The notes below the pieces were generated by a model, which was not told where the DNA came from, searched no databases, and saw only the letters and a list, made by a program, of their open reading frames with translations. DNA of 46,037 bases from Porphyromonas gulae DSM 15663 (GTDB lineage Bacteria; Bacteroidota; Bacteroidia; Bacteroidales; Porphyromonadaceae), in the NCBI RefSeq assembly GCF_000378065.1, contig NZ_KB899167.1, positions 1 to 46,037 on the forward strand, written 5' to 3'. Position 1 is the stretch's first letter, and every line of letters starts with the position of its first letter. This document shows positions 1 through 9,027 of the stretch, one piece after another. The translations under genes were made by a program, and so were the position numbers.

Positions 1-359
1 GTACTGCCGGTTTTCTTCTTCGAGCCTCTGAGGCGTTTGCCGTCAATGGCGATATGTTTACCATCTAAGTCGCTAATGAGTTCTTTCCCATAAACTTGAA
101 GACAAGCATAGAGAGACTGAGGCTCAATACGTTGGAGCACTCTTTCAAAGGTGTCTACGCTCGGACAACCATTCGGCAACTCAACCGGTGGGCGAAGAGA
201 TGCTCCTCGCTCTAAGCAAAGTTCATGCATGGACTCATAATCCTCGCCTCCACACAGATAACTCGCCAGTGCTATAACCAGAATATCGCTTAACTTATGC
301 TTGCAACGACCCACTACACGTGGATCTTCCACCTTAGAAAAATAATCTTGTACATCCAT
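1..359 (-). CDS. ISAs1-family transposase, N-terminal part (runs off the window)
   Basis: The complement from the ATG at 359 reads MDVQDYFSKVEDPRVVGRCK and stays open to the window edge, giving 119 residues. The stretch KHKLSDILVIALASYLCGG is the N-terminal domain of ISAs1/H-repeat transposases. HIAIDGKRLRGSKKK near the edge carries the first acidic residue of the DDE catalytic triad. The rest of the catalytic domain is outside the window, so whether the gene is intact cannot be judged. A second, out-of-frame copy of the start region lies 65 bp upstream, with its ATG at 424. It reads into a stop after about 40 codons, so this ATG at 359 is the functional start if the gene is expressed. Confidence 0.85.
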   Translation of the reverse strand, partial: MDVQDYFSKVEDPRVVGRCKHKLSDILVIALASYLCGGEDYESMHELCLERGASLRPPVELPNGCPSVDTFERVLQRIEPQSLYACLQVYGKELISDLDGKHIAIDGKRLRGSKKKTGS

Positions 360-428
360 AACCTCGAGCCGGGGGCGACAACCGCGGATGCAAGAAACTT
401 AGAAAAATAGCCTTGTACATCCATAACC
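333..428. repeat. 31-bp direct duplication over the transposase start
   Basis: Positions 333-363 and 398-428 are the same 31-bp sequence with two mismatches (AT versus GC in the middle). They are offset by 65 bp and separated by a GC-rich spacer at 364-397. Each copy contains the ATG and first eight codons of the transposase. Since 65 is not a multiple of three, the outer copy is out of frame with the gene. Confidence 0.85.
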
Positions 429-784
429 CGAAGATAGCTCTATTTTGATGCGGGTGCCCTATATCTCAGAGTGGAACGCTCATGAGCAATTTCGATTCCC
501 TGAGAATGAATGATCTTGTTATATTTGCCACCGGTAAAGCTCAGGGCAGAAAGCCGAATGCATTTCCCGACTGTCTTTACCCGCTTAATACGAATACATT
601 GGATAAACTGCTAATTGCTGCCCGACATGTACACCGAGTTCTCGCATCCCTTTCATCTGCCGATACGGCTGCTACAGTCGCACCCTCTTTGTCTATATCC
701 CATCAACGCCATAGAAAATAAAGAGCATATATTCTACTTTGCGTAGGGGCGAAATACCTTTTCGGTAATCCTCGCAAGAGACCG

Positions 785-830
785 GGCACCTACTGAGTTT
801 GCTGTTAAACTCGGTGGGTGCCTTTGTTTT
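785..830 (+). terminator. Strong hairpin terminator
   Basis: A 16-bp stem pairs GGCACCTACTGAGTTT (785-800) with AAACTCGGTGGGTGCC (807-822), with two G-U pairs and a 6-nt loop. It is followed by CTTTGTTTT. No recognisable gene precedes it on the plus strand, so it ends either a remnant transcript or a small RNA. Confidence 0.7.
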
Positions 831-862
831 ATCACCTCCCGAATCGGCCTTTTTCAGTCTGC

Positions 863-972
863 GATTTATATATAAATCATTTACGATCTATATATTTATT
901 GAAATCGTTTTATATATAAATCGAAAACGATCTGTATATACATTGAAAATGCTTTATATATAAATCGTTATG
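863..972. repeat. AT-rich minisatellite, five 22-bp units
   Basis: There are five units of exactly 22 bp at 863-884, 885-906, 907-928, 929-950 and 951-972. Units 1, 3 and 5 share the palindrome-like core TTTATATATAAATC. Units 2 and 4 share GATCTATATA followed by CATTGAAA-like sequence, so the higher-order period is 44 bp. It lies in the long region upstream of tnaA. The period of about two DNA turns matches the other arrays in this window, although the sequence does not. Confidence 0.85.
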
Positions 973-1333
973 CGAACACATCAAAATCGAAAATCGACCT
1001 GTGAAAGTCCGTTTTCCGGTCTTTATTACTACGTTTCTCTTTCTTTTTTTGCTGCTTATTTAGAATCATTCCAAACTCCGCTTCGTTGTTGAAAACTTTT
1101 TTGGGTGCGTATTTTCCCGTGGCATGAATCTCTTTTCATCATACTCCGCATTCACGTTATGGAGCGTTTTTCGTTCTTATCCATCATACTTTTCAAGTAT
1201 TCAGCCGATTGTCATGTATCACACCCTCAGAGCAATTCTCCGAAAAAGATGCCTCTCCGGTAAAAAATGACTAACTTGCCGCCCATTAGAACATAACAGG
1301 AAAAACTAACTTCAAAATCACAGTTACAATCCT

Positions 1334-2713
1334 ATGGAATTACCTTTTTCAGAATCCTACCGCATTAAAATGGTAGAGCCTATCCGTAAGAGTACGCGTG
1401 AAGAGCGTGAACAATGGATCAAGGACGCTCATTACAATCTCTTCCTGCTCAAGAGCGACTATGTGTTTATCGATTTGCTTACCGACTCAGGTACAGGTGC
1501 TATGAGCGACCGCCAATGGTCTGCTATGATGCTCGGGGATGAGAGTTATGCCGGTGCACGTTCATACTATAATATGAAGAATGCCATTCACGACATTCTG
1601 GGCTTTAACTACTTTCTCCCCACGCACCAAGGTCGTGCTGCCGAAAATGTGCTTTTCTCCACCATCGTAAAAGAAGGTGATGTACTGCCCGGCAACTCTC
1701 ACTTCGACACGACTAAAGGGCATATCGAATACCGTCGCGCTTTTGCCCCTGACTGCACCATCGACGAGGCTGCCGATACGCAGATCGAACTTCCCTTCAA
1801 GGGCAATATGGATCTGAACAAGTTAGAGAAAATACTGAAAGAGACTCCTAAGGAAAAGATCCCCTGCGTAGTGCTTACGATTACGAACAACACAGCCGGA
1901 GGACAGCCCGTTTCTATGAAGAATATCCGCGAAGTAAGCGAGCTGACGCACCGCTATGGTCTCCGTTTGCTGATCGACTCTGCACGCTTTGCTGAAAACG
2001 CCTACTTCATCAAGACTCGCGAAGCCGGTTATGAAAATAAGAGTATCAAGGAGATCGTGAAGGAAATCTACTCGTATGCCGATATGATGACCATGTCCAG
2101 CAAGAAAGACGCTATCGTGAATATGGGTGGTTTCGTGGCATTCAAGGATGAAGAGCTCTTCAAGCGTTGCCAGATGTTCTGTATCATGAACGAAGGCTTT
2201 ATCACTTACGGTGGTATGAGCGGTCGTGATATGAATGCTCTGGCACAAGGTCTGGACGAAGGTACCGATTTCGATACGCTTGAGACCCGTATCAAACAGG
2301 TGGAATATCTGGGCAAAAAGTTGGATGAATATGGTATTCCCTATCAGCGTCCTGCCGGTGGCCATGCCATTTTCCTCGATGCTAAGAAGATCCTTACGAA
2401 TGTGCCGAAAGAAGAGTTCATCGCTCAGACTCTGGGTATTGAGCTGTATCTGGAGGCCGGTATTCGTGGGGTTGAGATCGGTTCTATCCTTGCAGACCGT
2501 GATCCTGTGACAAAGGAGAACCGCTATCCGCGTCTCGAACTCCTGCGTCTGGCTATTCCGCGTCGTACCTACACGAACAACCACATGGACGTTATCGCTG
2601 CTGCGGTAAAGAATGTGTACGACCGTCGCGAGAGCATTACACGCGGCTATGTGATTACGTATGAAAATCCGATCATGCGTCACTTCACCGTTGAGCTGGA
2701 AAAAGCCAAGTAA
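1334..2713 (+). CDS. tnaA: Tryptophanase (PLP-dependent beta-eliminating lyase)
   Basis: A 459-residue cytosolic PLP enzyme of the tryptophanase / tyrosine phenol-lyase family. It splits L-tryptophan into indole, pyruvate and ammonia. The N-terminus MELPFSESYRIKMVEPIR, the block TITNNTAGGQPVSMKN (about 183-198), the PLP-contacting LIDSARFAENA (about 213-223) and the Schiff-base site MTMSSKKD (Lys257/Lys258) are family signatures, and the length is normal. Tyrosine phenol-lyase is a close relative, so substrate assignment rests on overall similarity and on indole production being typical of this species. It stands alone, with a long upstream region and its own strong terminator directly behind. 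No TnaC-like leader peptide and no permease gene are visible beside it. Confidence 0.93.
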   Translation: MELPFSESYRIKMVEPIRKSTREEREQWIKDAHYNLFLLKSDYVFIDLLTDSGTGAMSDRQWSAMMLGDESYAGARSYYNMKNAIHDILGFNYFLPTHQGRAAENVLFSTIVKEGDVLPGNSHFDTTKGHIEYRRAFAPDCTIDEAADTQIELPFKGNMDLNKLEKILKETPKEKIPCVVLTITNNTAGGQPVSMKNIREVSELTHRYGLRLLIDSARFAENAYFIKTREAGYENKSIKEIVKEIYSYADMMTMSSKKDAIVNMGGFVAFKDEELFKRCQMFCIMNEGFITYGGMSGRDMNALAQGLDEGTDFDTLETRIKQVEYLGKKLDEYGIPYQRPAGGHAIFLDAKKILTNVPKEEFIAQTLGIELYLEAGIRGVEIGSILADRDPVTKENRYPRLELLRLAIPRRTYTNNHMDVIAAAVKNVYDRRESITRGYVITYENPIMRHFTVELEKAK

Positions 2714-2743
2714 GCGGTAAGGAACCTCCGCAAAAAAACTATA

Positions 2744-2793
2744 AAGAAAGTTGTTTCCACGTCGAAAGATCGGTGGAAGCAACTTTCTTTTTT
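2744..2793 (+). terminator. Intrinsic terminator of tnaA
   Basis: A 17-bp stem pairs AAGAAAGTTGTTTCCAC (2744-2760) with GTGGAAGCAACTTTCTT (2773-2789), with one G-U pair, and runs into a T tract. It begins 31 bp after the tnaA stop codon. Confidence 0.9.
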
Positions 2794-3029
2794 GTGGATA
2801 AAAAAGAGAAGTAAACGCTTATGCTTTAGCTGATTGAAATGCAATCAATGGAAAATTAAATTGCCATTTTTGTAAAACTGCAAGCAAACAAGATGCCTTT
2901 TGTTTCTAAATCGCTCATGCAGCTATCGAGGAAAATAATTTTATTGACCTAAGAATCTGCATGTGTAACGGTAAAGTTATTCTGTTGGTATCCGAGAAAC
3001 AATGCGCAACTATCTGTCGGAAAAACCAC

Positions 3030-3037
3030 TACCTTTG
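3030..3037 (+). promoter_or_regulatory. Candidate promoter -7 box for purH
   Basis: TACCTTTG fits the Bacteroidota -7 consensus TAnnTTTG and lies 50 bp before the purH start. I see no clear -33 TTTG at normal spacing. The rest of the 374-bp gap between tnaA and purH (2714-3087) holds only the tnaA terminator and AT-rich sequence. Confidence 0.4.
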
Positions 3038-3087
3038 TAACCATTCCTATTTAACTACGTAGTAATACAAGCAGCAAATCGCGTGTA

Positions 3088-4605
3088 ATGGAAAAGATTA
3101 TCCGTAGAGCTCTCATATCGGTCTATCATAAAGAAGGTTTGGCCGAAATATTGGCCGAATTGAACAGACAAGGAGTGGAGTTCGTATCCACAGGAGGCAC
3201 TCATGAATTTATCACTTCACTCGGTTATCCGTGTCGGGCTGTAGATGACCTGACGCACTATCCTTCGATGCTTGGTGGACGGGTGAAGACATTGCATCCG
3301 ATGATTTTTGGCAGTATTTTGGCACGTCGTGGTCATGAAACCGATGTGCGCGAAGTAGGAGAATACGGATTGTCCCTTATCGACCTGGTGATTGTGGATC
3401 TATATCCATTCGAGGCCACCGTGGCATCGGGAGCATCGGAAGCAGATATCATAGAGAAGATAGATATAGGCGGTATCTCTCTCATTCGAGGAGCAGCCAA
3501 GAACTTCGAAGATGTCGTTATCATCTCGTCACGGGCTCAGTATGGCGGATTTTACAGACTGCTGAAAGAACGGGGAGCCAAAACTACCATAGCCGAGCGC
3601 AGGCACTATGCCCGTGAGGCTTTTGCAGTGAGTTCGGCATACGACAGTGCTATCTTCCGTTACTTCGATGATGGAGAGCACACGGCTTTTCGTATGTCGG
3701 CAGATAGCCCGAAAGTGCTTCGCTATGGGGAGAATCCTCATCAGCGAGGATTCTTTTTCGGCAACTTCGACCTCTATTTCGATAAGCTCCAAGGGAAAGA
3801 AATCTCCTACAATAATTTGCAGGACATCGAAGCTGCGGTATCGCTTATCAGTGAGTTTTCCGCCCCCACCTTTGCAATCCTCAAGCATACGAATGCCTGC
3901 GGCATAGCTTCGCGCGGTACGCTGATCGAAGCATGGCAGGCTGCTCTGGCAGGTGACCCCGTATCGGCTTTTGGCGGCATACTGGTGACGAATACTCCTA
4001 TTGATAAGGAAACGGCTCAAGAGATCGACAAGATTTTCTTCGAGGTGATCATTGCTCCCGATTATGACAATGCCGCCATGGAATATCTGACACGAAAGAC
4101 GAACAGGATCATCCTCTTACAGAAAGAACCTGTACGTGAGCAGTGGCAGTTCCGTTCCATGTTTGGCGGTGTGCTCATGCAGCAGACGGATAGTGTGACA
4201 GCGAAGGCTACGGACTTTAAGCCTGTAACACCGGTGGTGCCTACGGCAGACGAAACGGACGACCTCATCTTTGCCAATAAGGTGGTAAAGCATAGCAAGA
4301 GCAATGCTATTACTTTGGTAAAGGATAGCCAACTTTGTGCCAGTGGAGTGGGGCAAACTTCCAGAGTCGATGCTCTACGACAGGCCATAGAGAAAGCGCG
4401 GAGCTTCGGCTTCGACCTGAATGGGGCTGTCATGGCCAGCGATGCTTTCTTCCCCTTTGCCGACTGTGTGGAGATAGCTGCCGAAGCAGGTATTCGCGCT
4501 ATCATCCAGCCCGGAGGTTCCATCAAGGACAACCTGAGCATCGAAGAGGCTACCAAGAGGGGCATTGCCATGGTGATGACGGGAGTAAGACATTTCAAAC
4601 ATTAA
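3088..4605 (+). CDS. purH: Bifunctional AICAR transformylase / IMP cyclohydrolase
   Basis: A 505-residue enzyme for the last two steps of IMP synthesis: formylation of AICAR using 10-formyl-tetrahydrofolate, then ring closure. The N-terminal MGS-like cyclohydrolase domain (about 1-190) shows STGGT (34-38) and GGRVKTLHP (63-71). The transformylase domain starts near 205 and shows RYGENPHQ (212-219) and the catalytic pair Lys266-His267 in KHTNACG. The C-terminal GGSIKD and GVRHFKH are typical endings. Length is normal for the family. mreB follows after 101 bp with no visible terminator, so read-through into the cell-shape genes is possible. Confidence 0.96.
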   Translation: MEKIIRRALISVYHKEGLAEILAELNRQGVEFVSTGGTHEFITSLGYPCRAVDDLTHYPSMLGGRVKTLHPMIFGSILARRGHETDVREVGEYGLSLIDLVIVDLYPFEATVASGASEADIIEKIDIGGISLIRGAAKNFEDVVIISSRAQYGGFYRLLKERGAKTTIAERRHYAREAFAVSSAYDSAIFRYFDDGEHTAFRMSADSPKVLRYGENPHQRGFFFGNFDLYFDKLQGKEISYNNLQDIEAAVSLISEFSAPTFAILKHTNACGIASRGTLIEAWQAALAGDPVSAFGGILVTNTPIDKETAQEIDKIFFEVIIAPDYDNAAMEYLTRKTNRIILLQKEPVREQWQFRSMFGGVLMQQTDSVTAKATDFKPVTPVVPTADETDDLIFANKVVKHSKSNAITLVKDSQLCASGVGQTSRVDALRQAIEKARSFGFDLNGAVMASDAFFPFADCVEIAAEAGIRAIIQPGGSIKDNLSIEEATKRGIAMVMTGVRHFKH

Positions 4606-4706
4606 CAAAAACATAGAAAATAGGCCTGTAGCAAAAGAATGGTCGGATATAGCACTCCCGTACCGTCACCAGCACAGGAAATACTTTTCTACAGATACAG
4701 AACAAG

Positions 4707-5726
4707 ATGGGATTATTTTCTTTTCGACAGGAATTGGCCATTGACTTAGGTACGGCTAATACGATAATAATCAAAGATGGTAAGGTCGTCTTGGATGAGC
4801 CTTCCGTGGTAGCATTCGATCGCCGCACAGATGAAGTGATAGCGGTAGGGACAGCTGCTCGTGAGATGTACGAGAAAGGACACCAGCATATCAGGACGGT
4901 ACGCCCTTTGCGAGACGGTGTGATAGCCGACTTCAAAGCTGCCGAGCAGATGATAAGCGGTATGATCCGTATGATCGGTAAGAAGCATCGTTGGATCCAT
5001 CCATCGCTCCGCATGGTGATCGGCATCCCTTCGGGCAGTACGGAAGTCGAGATGCGTGCCGTGCGCGACTCCAGCGAACATGCAGGTGGGCGTGACGTAT
5101 ATATGATATATGAACCTATGGCTGCTGCCGTTGGTATCGGTATCGATGTGCTGGCTCCGGAGGGGAATATGATCGTAGATATAGGTGGTGGTACCACAGA
5201 GATCGCCGTCATTTCACTCGGCGGTATCGTCATGGACCAGTCCATCCGTGTAGCCGGTGATGAACTGACCAATGATATTATGGACTATATGCGCCGCGAA
5301 CACAATGTAAAGATCGGGGAGCGTACAGCCGAGCAGATCAAAATCAATGTAGGTGCTGCTTCGGAAGACTTGGCTTCACCGCCTGAGACCTACCTCGTCT
5401 GCGGTGCCGACCAGATGGATACCCTGCCGCGGAAGATACCCGTAAGTTATAAGGAGGTGGCACACTGTCTGGAGAAGTCCATCGTGAAGATCGAAGCTGC
5501 CATCCTCAAAGCATTGGAGGAAACTCCTCCCGAACTCTATGCCGACATCGTGAGGAACGGTGTATTCCTGACCGGTGGAGGAGCTATGCTGCGCGGCTTG
5601 GATAAGCGTCTGACCGATCGTTTCGGTATCACTTTCCAGGTAGCCGATGAACCTCTGTTGGCCGTAGCCAAGGGTACGGGGATTGCACTCAAATATGTGG
5701 ACACATTCAATTTCCTGATCCGATAG
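4707..5726 (+). CDS. mreB: Rod-shape protein MreB (bacterial actin)
   Basis: A 339-residue actin-fold ATPase that forms membrane-associated filaments guiding lateral wall synthesis. The phosphate-1 loop LAIDLGTANT (about 10-19), the phosphate-2 motif IVDIGGGTTEIAV (about 155-167) and the adenosine motif LTGGGAMLRGL near the C-terminus are all present. The N-terminal GLFSFRQ is a short amphipathic membrane anchor. Length is exactly that of the family. It heads the shape operon mreB-mreC-mreD-mrdA-rodA. mreC starts 38 bp downstream. Confidence 0.97.
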   Translation: MGLFSFRQELAIDLGTANTIIIKDGKVVLDEPSVVAFDRRTDEVIAVGTAAREMYEKGHQHIRTVRPLRDGVIADFKAAEQMISGMIRMIGKKHRWIHPSLRMVIGIPSGSTEVEMRAVRDSSEHAGGRDVYMIYEPMAAAVGIGIDVLAPEGNMIVDIGGGTTEIAVISLGGIVMDQSIRVAGDELTNDIMDYMRREHNVKIGERTAEQIKINVGAASEDLASPPETYLVCGADQMDTLPRKIPVSYKEVAHCLEKSIVKIEAAILKALEETPPELYADIVRNGVFLTGGGAMLRGLDKRLTDRFGITFQVADEPLLAVAKGTGIALKYVDTFNFLIR

Positions 5727-5763
5727 AGATAATCCGAAAAACCTTCTTCCTGCATGCTCTAAC

Positions 5764-6651
5764 ATGCGTAAGCTCATTGAGTTTATAGTACGTCATCGGC
5801 ATTGGCTACTGTTTCTTTTTCTGGAGACAGTAGCCTTTGTCGTACTCTTTAACGACAGCATCTACCATCGGGCACAAGGAATGGCGATAGCCAATGCCCT
5901 GACGGGGCGTATCAATAGCCTGACGGGCGAAGTGCGCAGTTATATGAATCTGCGCGAGAAAAACCGCATGCTTCTCGATGCCAATGCACGATTGGAGTTG
6001 GAGTATATTTCGCTCAAGAGAGCCGTTGATGCTGCGATAGCCGATTCTGCACACCCCCTGCTTTTTCGGCCGGATTCCCTCAATCCCCAACCGGTGGAGA
6101 TGGACTACCTGAGAGCACAGGTGGTCAATGCCTCCTATAACAGGGTGGAGAATTTCATGACGATAGATAAGGGACGAGCCGATGGTGTACTGCCGGAGAT
6201 GGGGGTCGTGTCAGCTACGGGGGTAGTCGGTGCCGTAACGGCTGCTTCAGACCATTATGCTATTGTGATCCCGATCATCAACCCGAAGTTCAAACTCAGT
6301 TGCCGACTCAAGGGAAGCGAATACGTAGGTTCCATTTTATGGGAGAAGCCCGGGAGCAATGTAGCCCAGCTGACTGATCTGCCCCGTCATGTGCAGCTAG
6401 CACAGGGCGATACGGTAGTAACGAGCGGGTATTCGTCCATCTTCCCTGCCAACCTGATGGTCGGGCGTGTAGGCAAGATAAAGGGCAAGGATACGCCTTT
6501 GGCCGAGAGGAACTCGTTCAGTGCCGTGCCGGTGATCCTGTCTGCCGACTTCGGCAGGCTGACGGATGTGTATGTGATCCTGAATAAGATCGACATAGAG
6601 AGACAGAAACTGGAGGAGGAAAACGACATACCCAAAACGGAGGCTTACTGA
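5764..6651 (+). CDS. mreC: Rod-shape protein MreC
   Basis: A 295-residue scaffold of the elongation complex. It has one N-terminal membrane segment (about residues 14-30, WLLFLFLETVAFVVLF), then a coiled coil (about 45-85) and a periplasmic beta-barrel region containing the family pattern IDKGRADGVLPEMGVVSATGVVG. The gene overlaps mreD by one base (TGATG at 6649-6653), which indicates translational coupling. In the known complex MreC bridges MreB/MreD to PBP2, and those genes sit directly around it. Confidence 0.94.
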   Translation: MRKLIEFIVRHRHWLLFLFLETVAFVVLFNDSIYHRAQGMAIANALTGRINSLTGEVRSYMNLREKNRMLLDANARLELEYISLKRAVDAAIADSAHPLLFRPDSLNPQPVEMDYLRAQVVNASYNRVENFMTIDKGRADGVLPEMGVVSATGVVGAVTAASDHYAIVIPIINPKFKLSCRLKGSEYVGSILWEKPGSNVAQLTDLPRHVQLAQGDTVVTSGYSSIFPANLMVGRVGKIKGKDTPLAERNSFSAVPVILSADFGRLTDVYVILNKIDIERQKLEEENDIPKTEAY

Positions 6652-7169
6652 TGATTCGTGAGATAAGGTTTTTCTCGGCAGCCGTGCTGCTCGTTCTGCT
6701 ACAGGTATGGGTGTTCAACTACATATTTCTGTTCAAAGTAGCCACCCCTTTCGTCTATATATATGCTCTGATGCTGCTGCCGCTGAACATGTCGGTTTCC
6801 GCTCTTCTGTGGCGAGCATTCATAATAGGTATGCTCCTTGATATTCTTAGCGGAGTACCCGGGCTGCATGCCGCATCATTGACGGCTACGGCTTTCGCCC
6901 GCAACGGACTGGCACGTCCTTTCTTGGACAAGGATTCGGACTTGGGGTATCCACCGTCGGCACGGAATCTGAAAGTCGGTGTATATGTGTTCGTGCTGGA
7001 GCTTACCGTCATACATCATCTGCTCCTTTTCATTCTGGATTCGTGGAGCCTGCTGAGTGTGCCGTATATGCTGCTTCGTACAGGGGCAAGCATCCTGCTC
7101 ACTTATTTGCTATTGCTTATTATGAATTCGCTTTTTGGCAAGAGACTCAAAATGCCAGAAAATGAGTAA
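6651..7169 (+). CDS. mreD: Rod-shape protein MreD
   Basis: A 172-residue hydrophobic protein with about five predicted membrane segments, the small integral-membrane member of the elongation machinery. Sequence similarity in this family is low, so the call rests on length, topology and position between mreC and the PBP2 gene. The motif DILSGVPGLHAAS in the middle is a typical MreD loop. It starts on the last base of the mreC stop codon, and its last eight bases overlap the start of mrdA. Confidence 0.88.
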   Translation: MIREIRFFSAAVLLVLLQVWVFNYIFLFKVATPFVYIYALMLLPLNMSVSALLWRAFIIGMLLDILSGVPGLHAASLTATAFARNGLARPFLDKDSDLGYPPSARNLKVGVYVFVLELTVIHHLLLFILDSWSLLSVPYMLLRTGASILLTYLLLLIMNSLFGKRLKMPENE

Positions 7170-9027
7170 ACGGCGGAAAGATCCCAACGAAAAACATCGT
7201 TTCCTACTGGTGATAACCACGATCTGTGTGGTGTTCATTTATGCGATACGCCTGTTCTATCTGCAGATCCTGAGTCCGAACTATAAGGCTCGCGCGGATA
7301 GCAATGCTTTCTATCAGAAGCCTGTATATCCTTCGCGAGGGGTGATATACGACCGCAACGGAGAGCTGCTCGTGTATAACGAACCGGCCTACGACCTCGT
7401 AGCCGTGACGAAAGAGGTGGGCGAATTCGATACCCTTGCTCTGTGTCAGACCTTGAATGTGGAGCCGGAGTATGTGCACAAGCGTTTTCAGGACATAAGG
7501 GATCGTCGTATCAATCCCGGCTACTCGCCTTATGTGCCCCAACTCCTGCTGGCTCAACTGAACCCTCGCGAAGCAGGACGTTTTCAGGAGCAGTTGTTCA
7601 AATTCCCGGGCTTTTCCATTCGTCCCCGTGCCATCCGTCAATATAAGTATCATGGAGCCGCACATGTGCTGGGCTATCTATCCGAAGCGAACACGCGGGA
7701 CTTGGAGCGCGACAGCTCGCTTATTGCCGGCGACTATGTGGGCAGAAGCGGTGTGGAGCGTCAGTACGAGAAAACGCTCCGAGGAGAAAAAGGGATAGAA
7801 GTCCTGCTTCGTGATGCTCGCGGTCGTATCAAAGGACACTATTCCGATGGCAAATACGATTCGCCGGCCATCCCCGGGCGCGATCTGACCCTCTCGATCG
7901 ACAGCAAGCTACAGACGCTGGGCGAACAGCTGATGCAGGGGAAACGTGGGGCTATAGTGATGATCGAGCCGGAGACGGGGGAAGTACTCTGTCTCGTCTC
8001 TTCACCCTCTTACGACCCCTCGCTTCTTGCCGGTAAGGACAGGGGGAAAAATCATTTGGAGATGGAGCATGACCGGAACAAGCCCCTGTATGCCCGAGCC
8101 ATTCAGGCCACCTATCCCCCGGGATCCACCTTCAAGCCGGCACAAGGGGCTATCTTCCTGCAGGAAGGGGTGATCAGGCCTACGGATGCCTTTAGCTGTT
8201 ATCATGGCTTCCCTCCCTTGAACAACAGGCCGGCCTGTCATAGCCACGGCTCTCCACTCAGTCTGGTGCCGGCACTGGCTACCAGCTGCAATGCTTTCTT
8301 CTGCTGGGGGCTTCGTGCCATGCTGGACAGCAGGCGATTCTATCCTTCCGTTCAGGAGGCATTCGAGCATTGGAAGAACAGAATCGTCGGACTGGGGTTC
8401 GGCTACAGGCTTGGACTGGATCTGCCCGGGGAGAGGCGAGGCTATATCCCCAACAGCAAGGTGTACGACAAGGCTTATAGGGGGCGATGGAATTCCTCCA
8501 CCATTATTTCCATCTCGATCGGTCAGGGTGAAATCTTGGCCACTCCGCTCCAAATAGCCAATCTGGGTGCCATCATTGCCAACAGAGGACGCTATCGCCG
8601 TCCGCATGTGGTGAAAGCCATTCAGGGGATCCCTCTCGATACGGCTTATACGAACTGGCAGAACAGCGGCATCAGTGCGGCGAATATGGAGTATATAGTA
8701 GAGGGAATGGCAAGAGCCGTAACGGGCGGAACCTGCCATGCGGCCAACTTCGCCCCAGGGGAAATAGAGGTATGCGGCAAGACGGGTACGGCCGAGAATC
8801 CTCATGGTAAAGACCATTCGGCTTTCCTTGGCTTTGCCCCTCGCAATAATCCGAAGGTGGTCGTATCCGTCTATGTAGAGAACGGCGGCTTCGGGGCCAT
8901 GTACGGAGTTCCCATTGGACGGGTAATGATGGAGTATTATCTCCGCGAGGGCAATCTGTCTCCGGAGGGCGAAGCTGTAGCCACGAAGATGTCCAACACT
9001 GCAATTCACTACAGCAATGTCTTTTAA
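7162..9027 (+). CDS. mrdA: Penicillin-binding protein 2 (elongation transpeptidase)
   Basis: A 621-residue class B penicillin-binding protein that cross-links peptidoglycan in lateral wall growth. After a basic N-terminus there is one membrane anchor (about 14-36). The pedimer region contains YPSRGVIYDRNGELL and GRSGVERQYE. The transpeptidase domain has the active-site Ser322-x-x-Lys325 (in PPGSTFKPAQ), the SCN motif (375-377) and KTGT (540-543). I chose the ATG at 7162, inside the end of mreD. An upstream TTG at 7135 would add nine residues but is a weaker start. It overlaps rodA by 11 bp, as expected for a glycosyltransferase-transpeptidase pair. Confidence 0.95.
   Translation: MSKRRKDPNEKHRFLLVITTICVVFIYAIRLFYLQILSPNYKARADSNAFYQKPVYPSRGVIYDRNGELLVYNEPAYDLVAVTKEVGEFDTLALCQTLNVEPEYVHKRFQDIRDRRINPGYSPYVPQLLLAQLNPREAGRFQEQLFKFPGFSIRPRAIRQYKYHGAAHVLGYLSEANTRDLERDSSLIAGDYVGRSGVERQYEKTLRGEKGIEVLLRDARGRIKGHYSDGKYDSPAIPGRDLTLSIDSKLQTLGEQLMQGKRGAIVMIEPETGEVLCLVSSPSYDPSLLAGKDRGKNHLEMEHDRNKPLYARAIQATYPPGSTFKPAQGAIFLQEGVIRPTDAFSCYHGFPPLNNRPACHSHGSPLSLVPALATSCNAFFCWGLRAMLDSRRFYPSVQEAFEHWKNRIVGLGFGYRLGLDLPGERRGYIPNSKVYDKAYRGRWNSSTIISISIGQGEILATPLQIANLGAIIANRGRYRRPHVVKAIQGIPLDTAYTNWQNSGISAANMEYIVEGMARAVTGGTCHAANFAPGEIEVCGKTGTAENPHGKDHSAFLGFAPRNNPKVVVSVYVENGGFGAMYGVPIGRVMMEYYLREGNLSPEGEAVATKMSNTAIHYSNVF

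Larger units (their letters stand above)
1..460 (-). mobile_element. ISAs1-family insertion sequence, one end only
   Basis: This is the terminal part of an insertion sequence that continues beyond the left edge. The outer end is near 460, where the plus strand reads TTTTGATGCGGGTGCCCT. Its complement, AGGGCACCCGCATCAAAA, matches the inverted repeat of the MITE at 30842-30986 at 17 of 18 positions. The transposase inside is of the ISAs1 (H-repeat) type, and CAGGG-like ends are known for that family. It resembles the element called ISPg2 in P. gingivalis, but that name is from memory. The other end and any target duplication lie outside the window. Confidence 0.85.
461..1333. other. Intergenic region between IS end and tnaA
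   Basis: I see no convincing gene here. A 79-codon frame at 482-721 has no recognisable features. The region holds a strong hairpin terminator (785-830), possibly ending a small RNA that starts near 740, and an AT-rich minisatellite (863-972). From 973 to 1333 there is AT-rich leader sequence without clear structure. TAACTTGC just upstream of 1285 is only a weak match to the TAnnTTTG promoter box. Confidence 0.6.

Noticed and set aside
482-721. 79-codon plus-strand frame just outside the IS end
   Set aside because: No recognisable domain, signal peptide or protein-like pattern. The start falls in sequence next to the IS, and a chance frame of this length is common.
1265-1290. Promoter directly upstream of tnaA at TAACTTGC
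   Set aside because: It lacks one T of the TAnnTTTG consensus and has no matching -33 element, so it is too weak to list as a feature.
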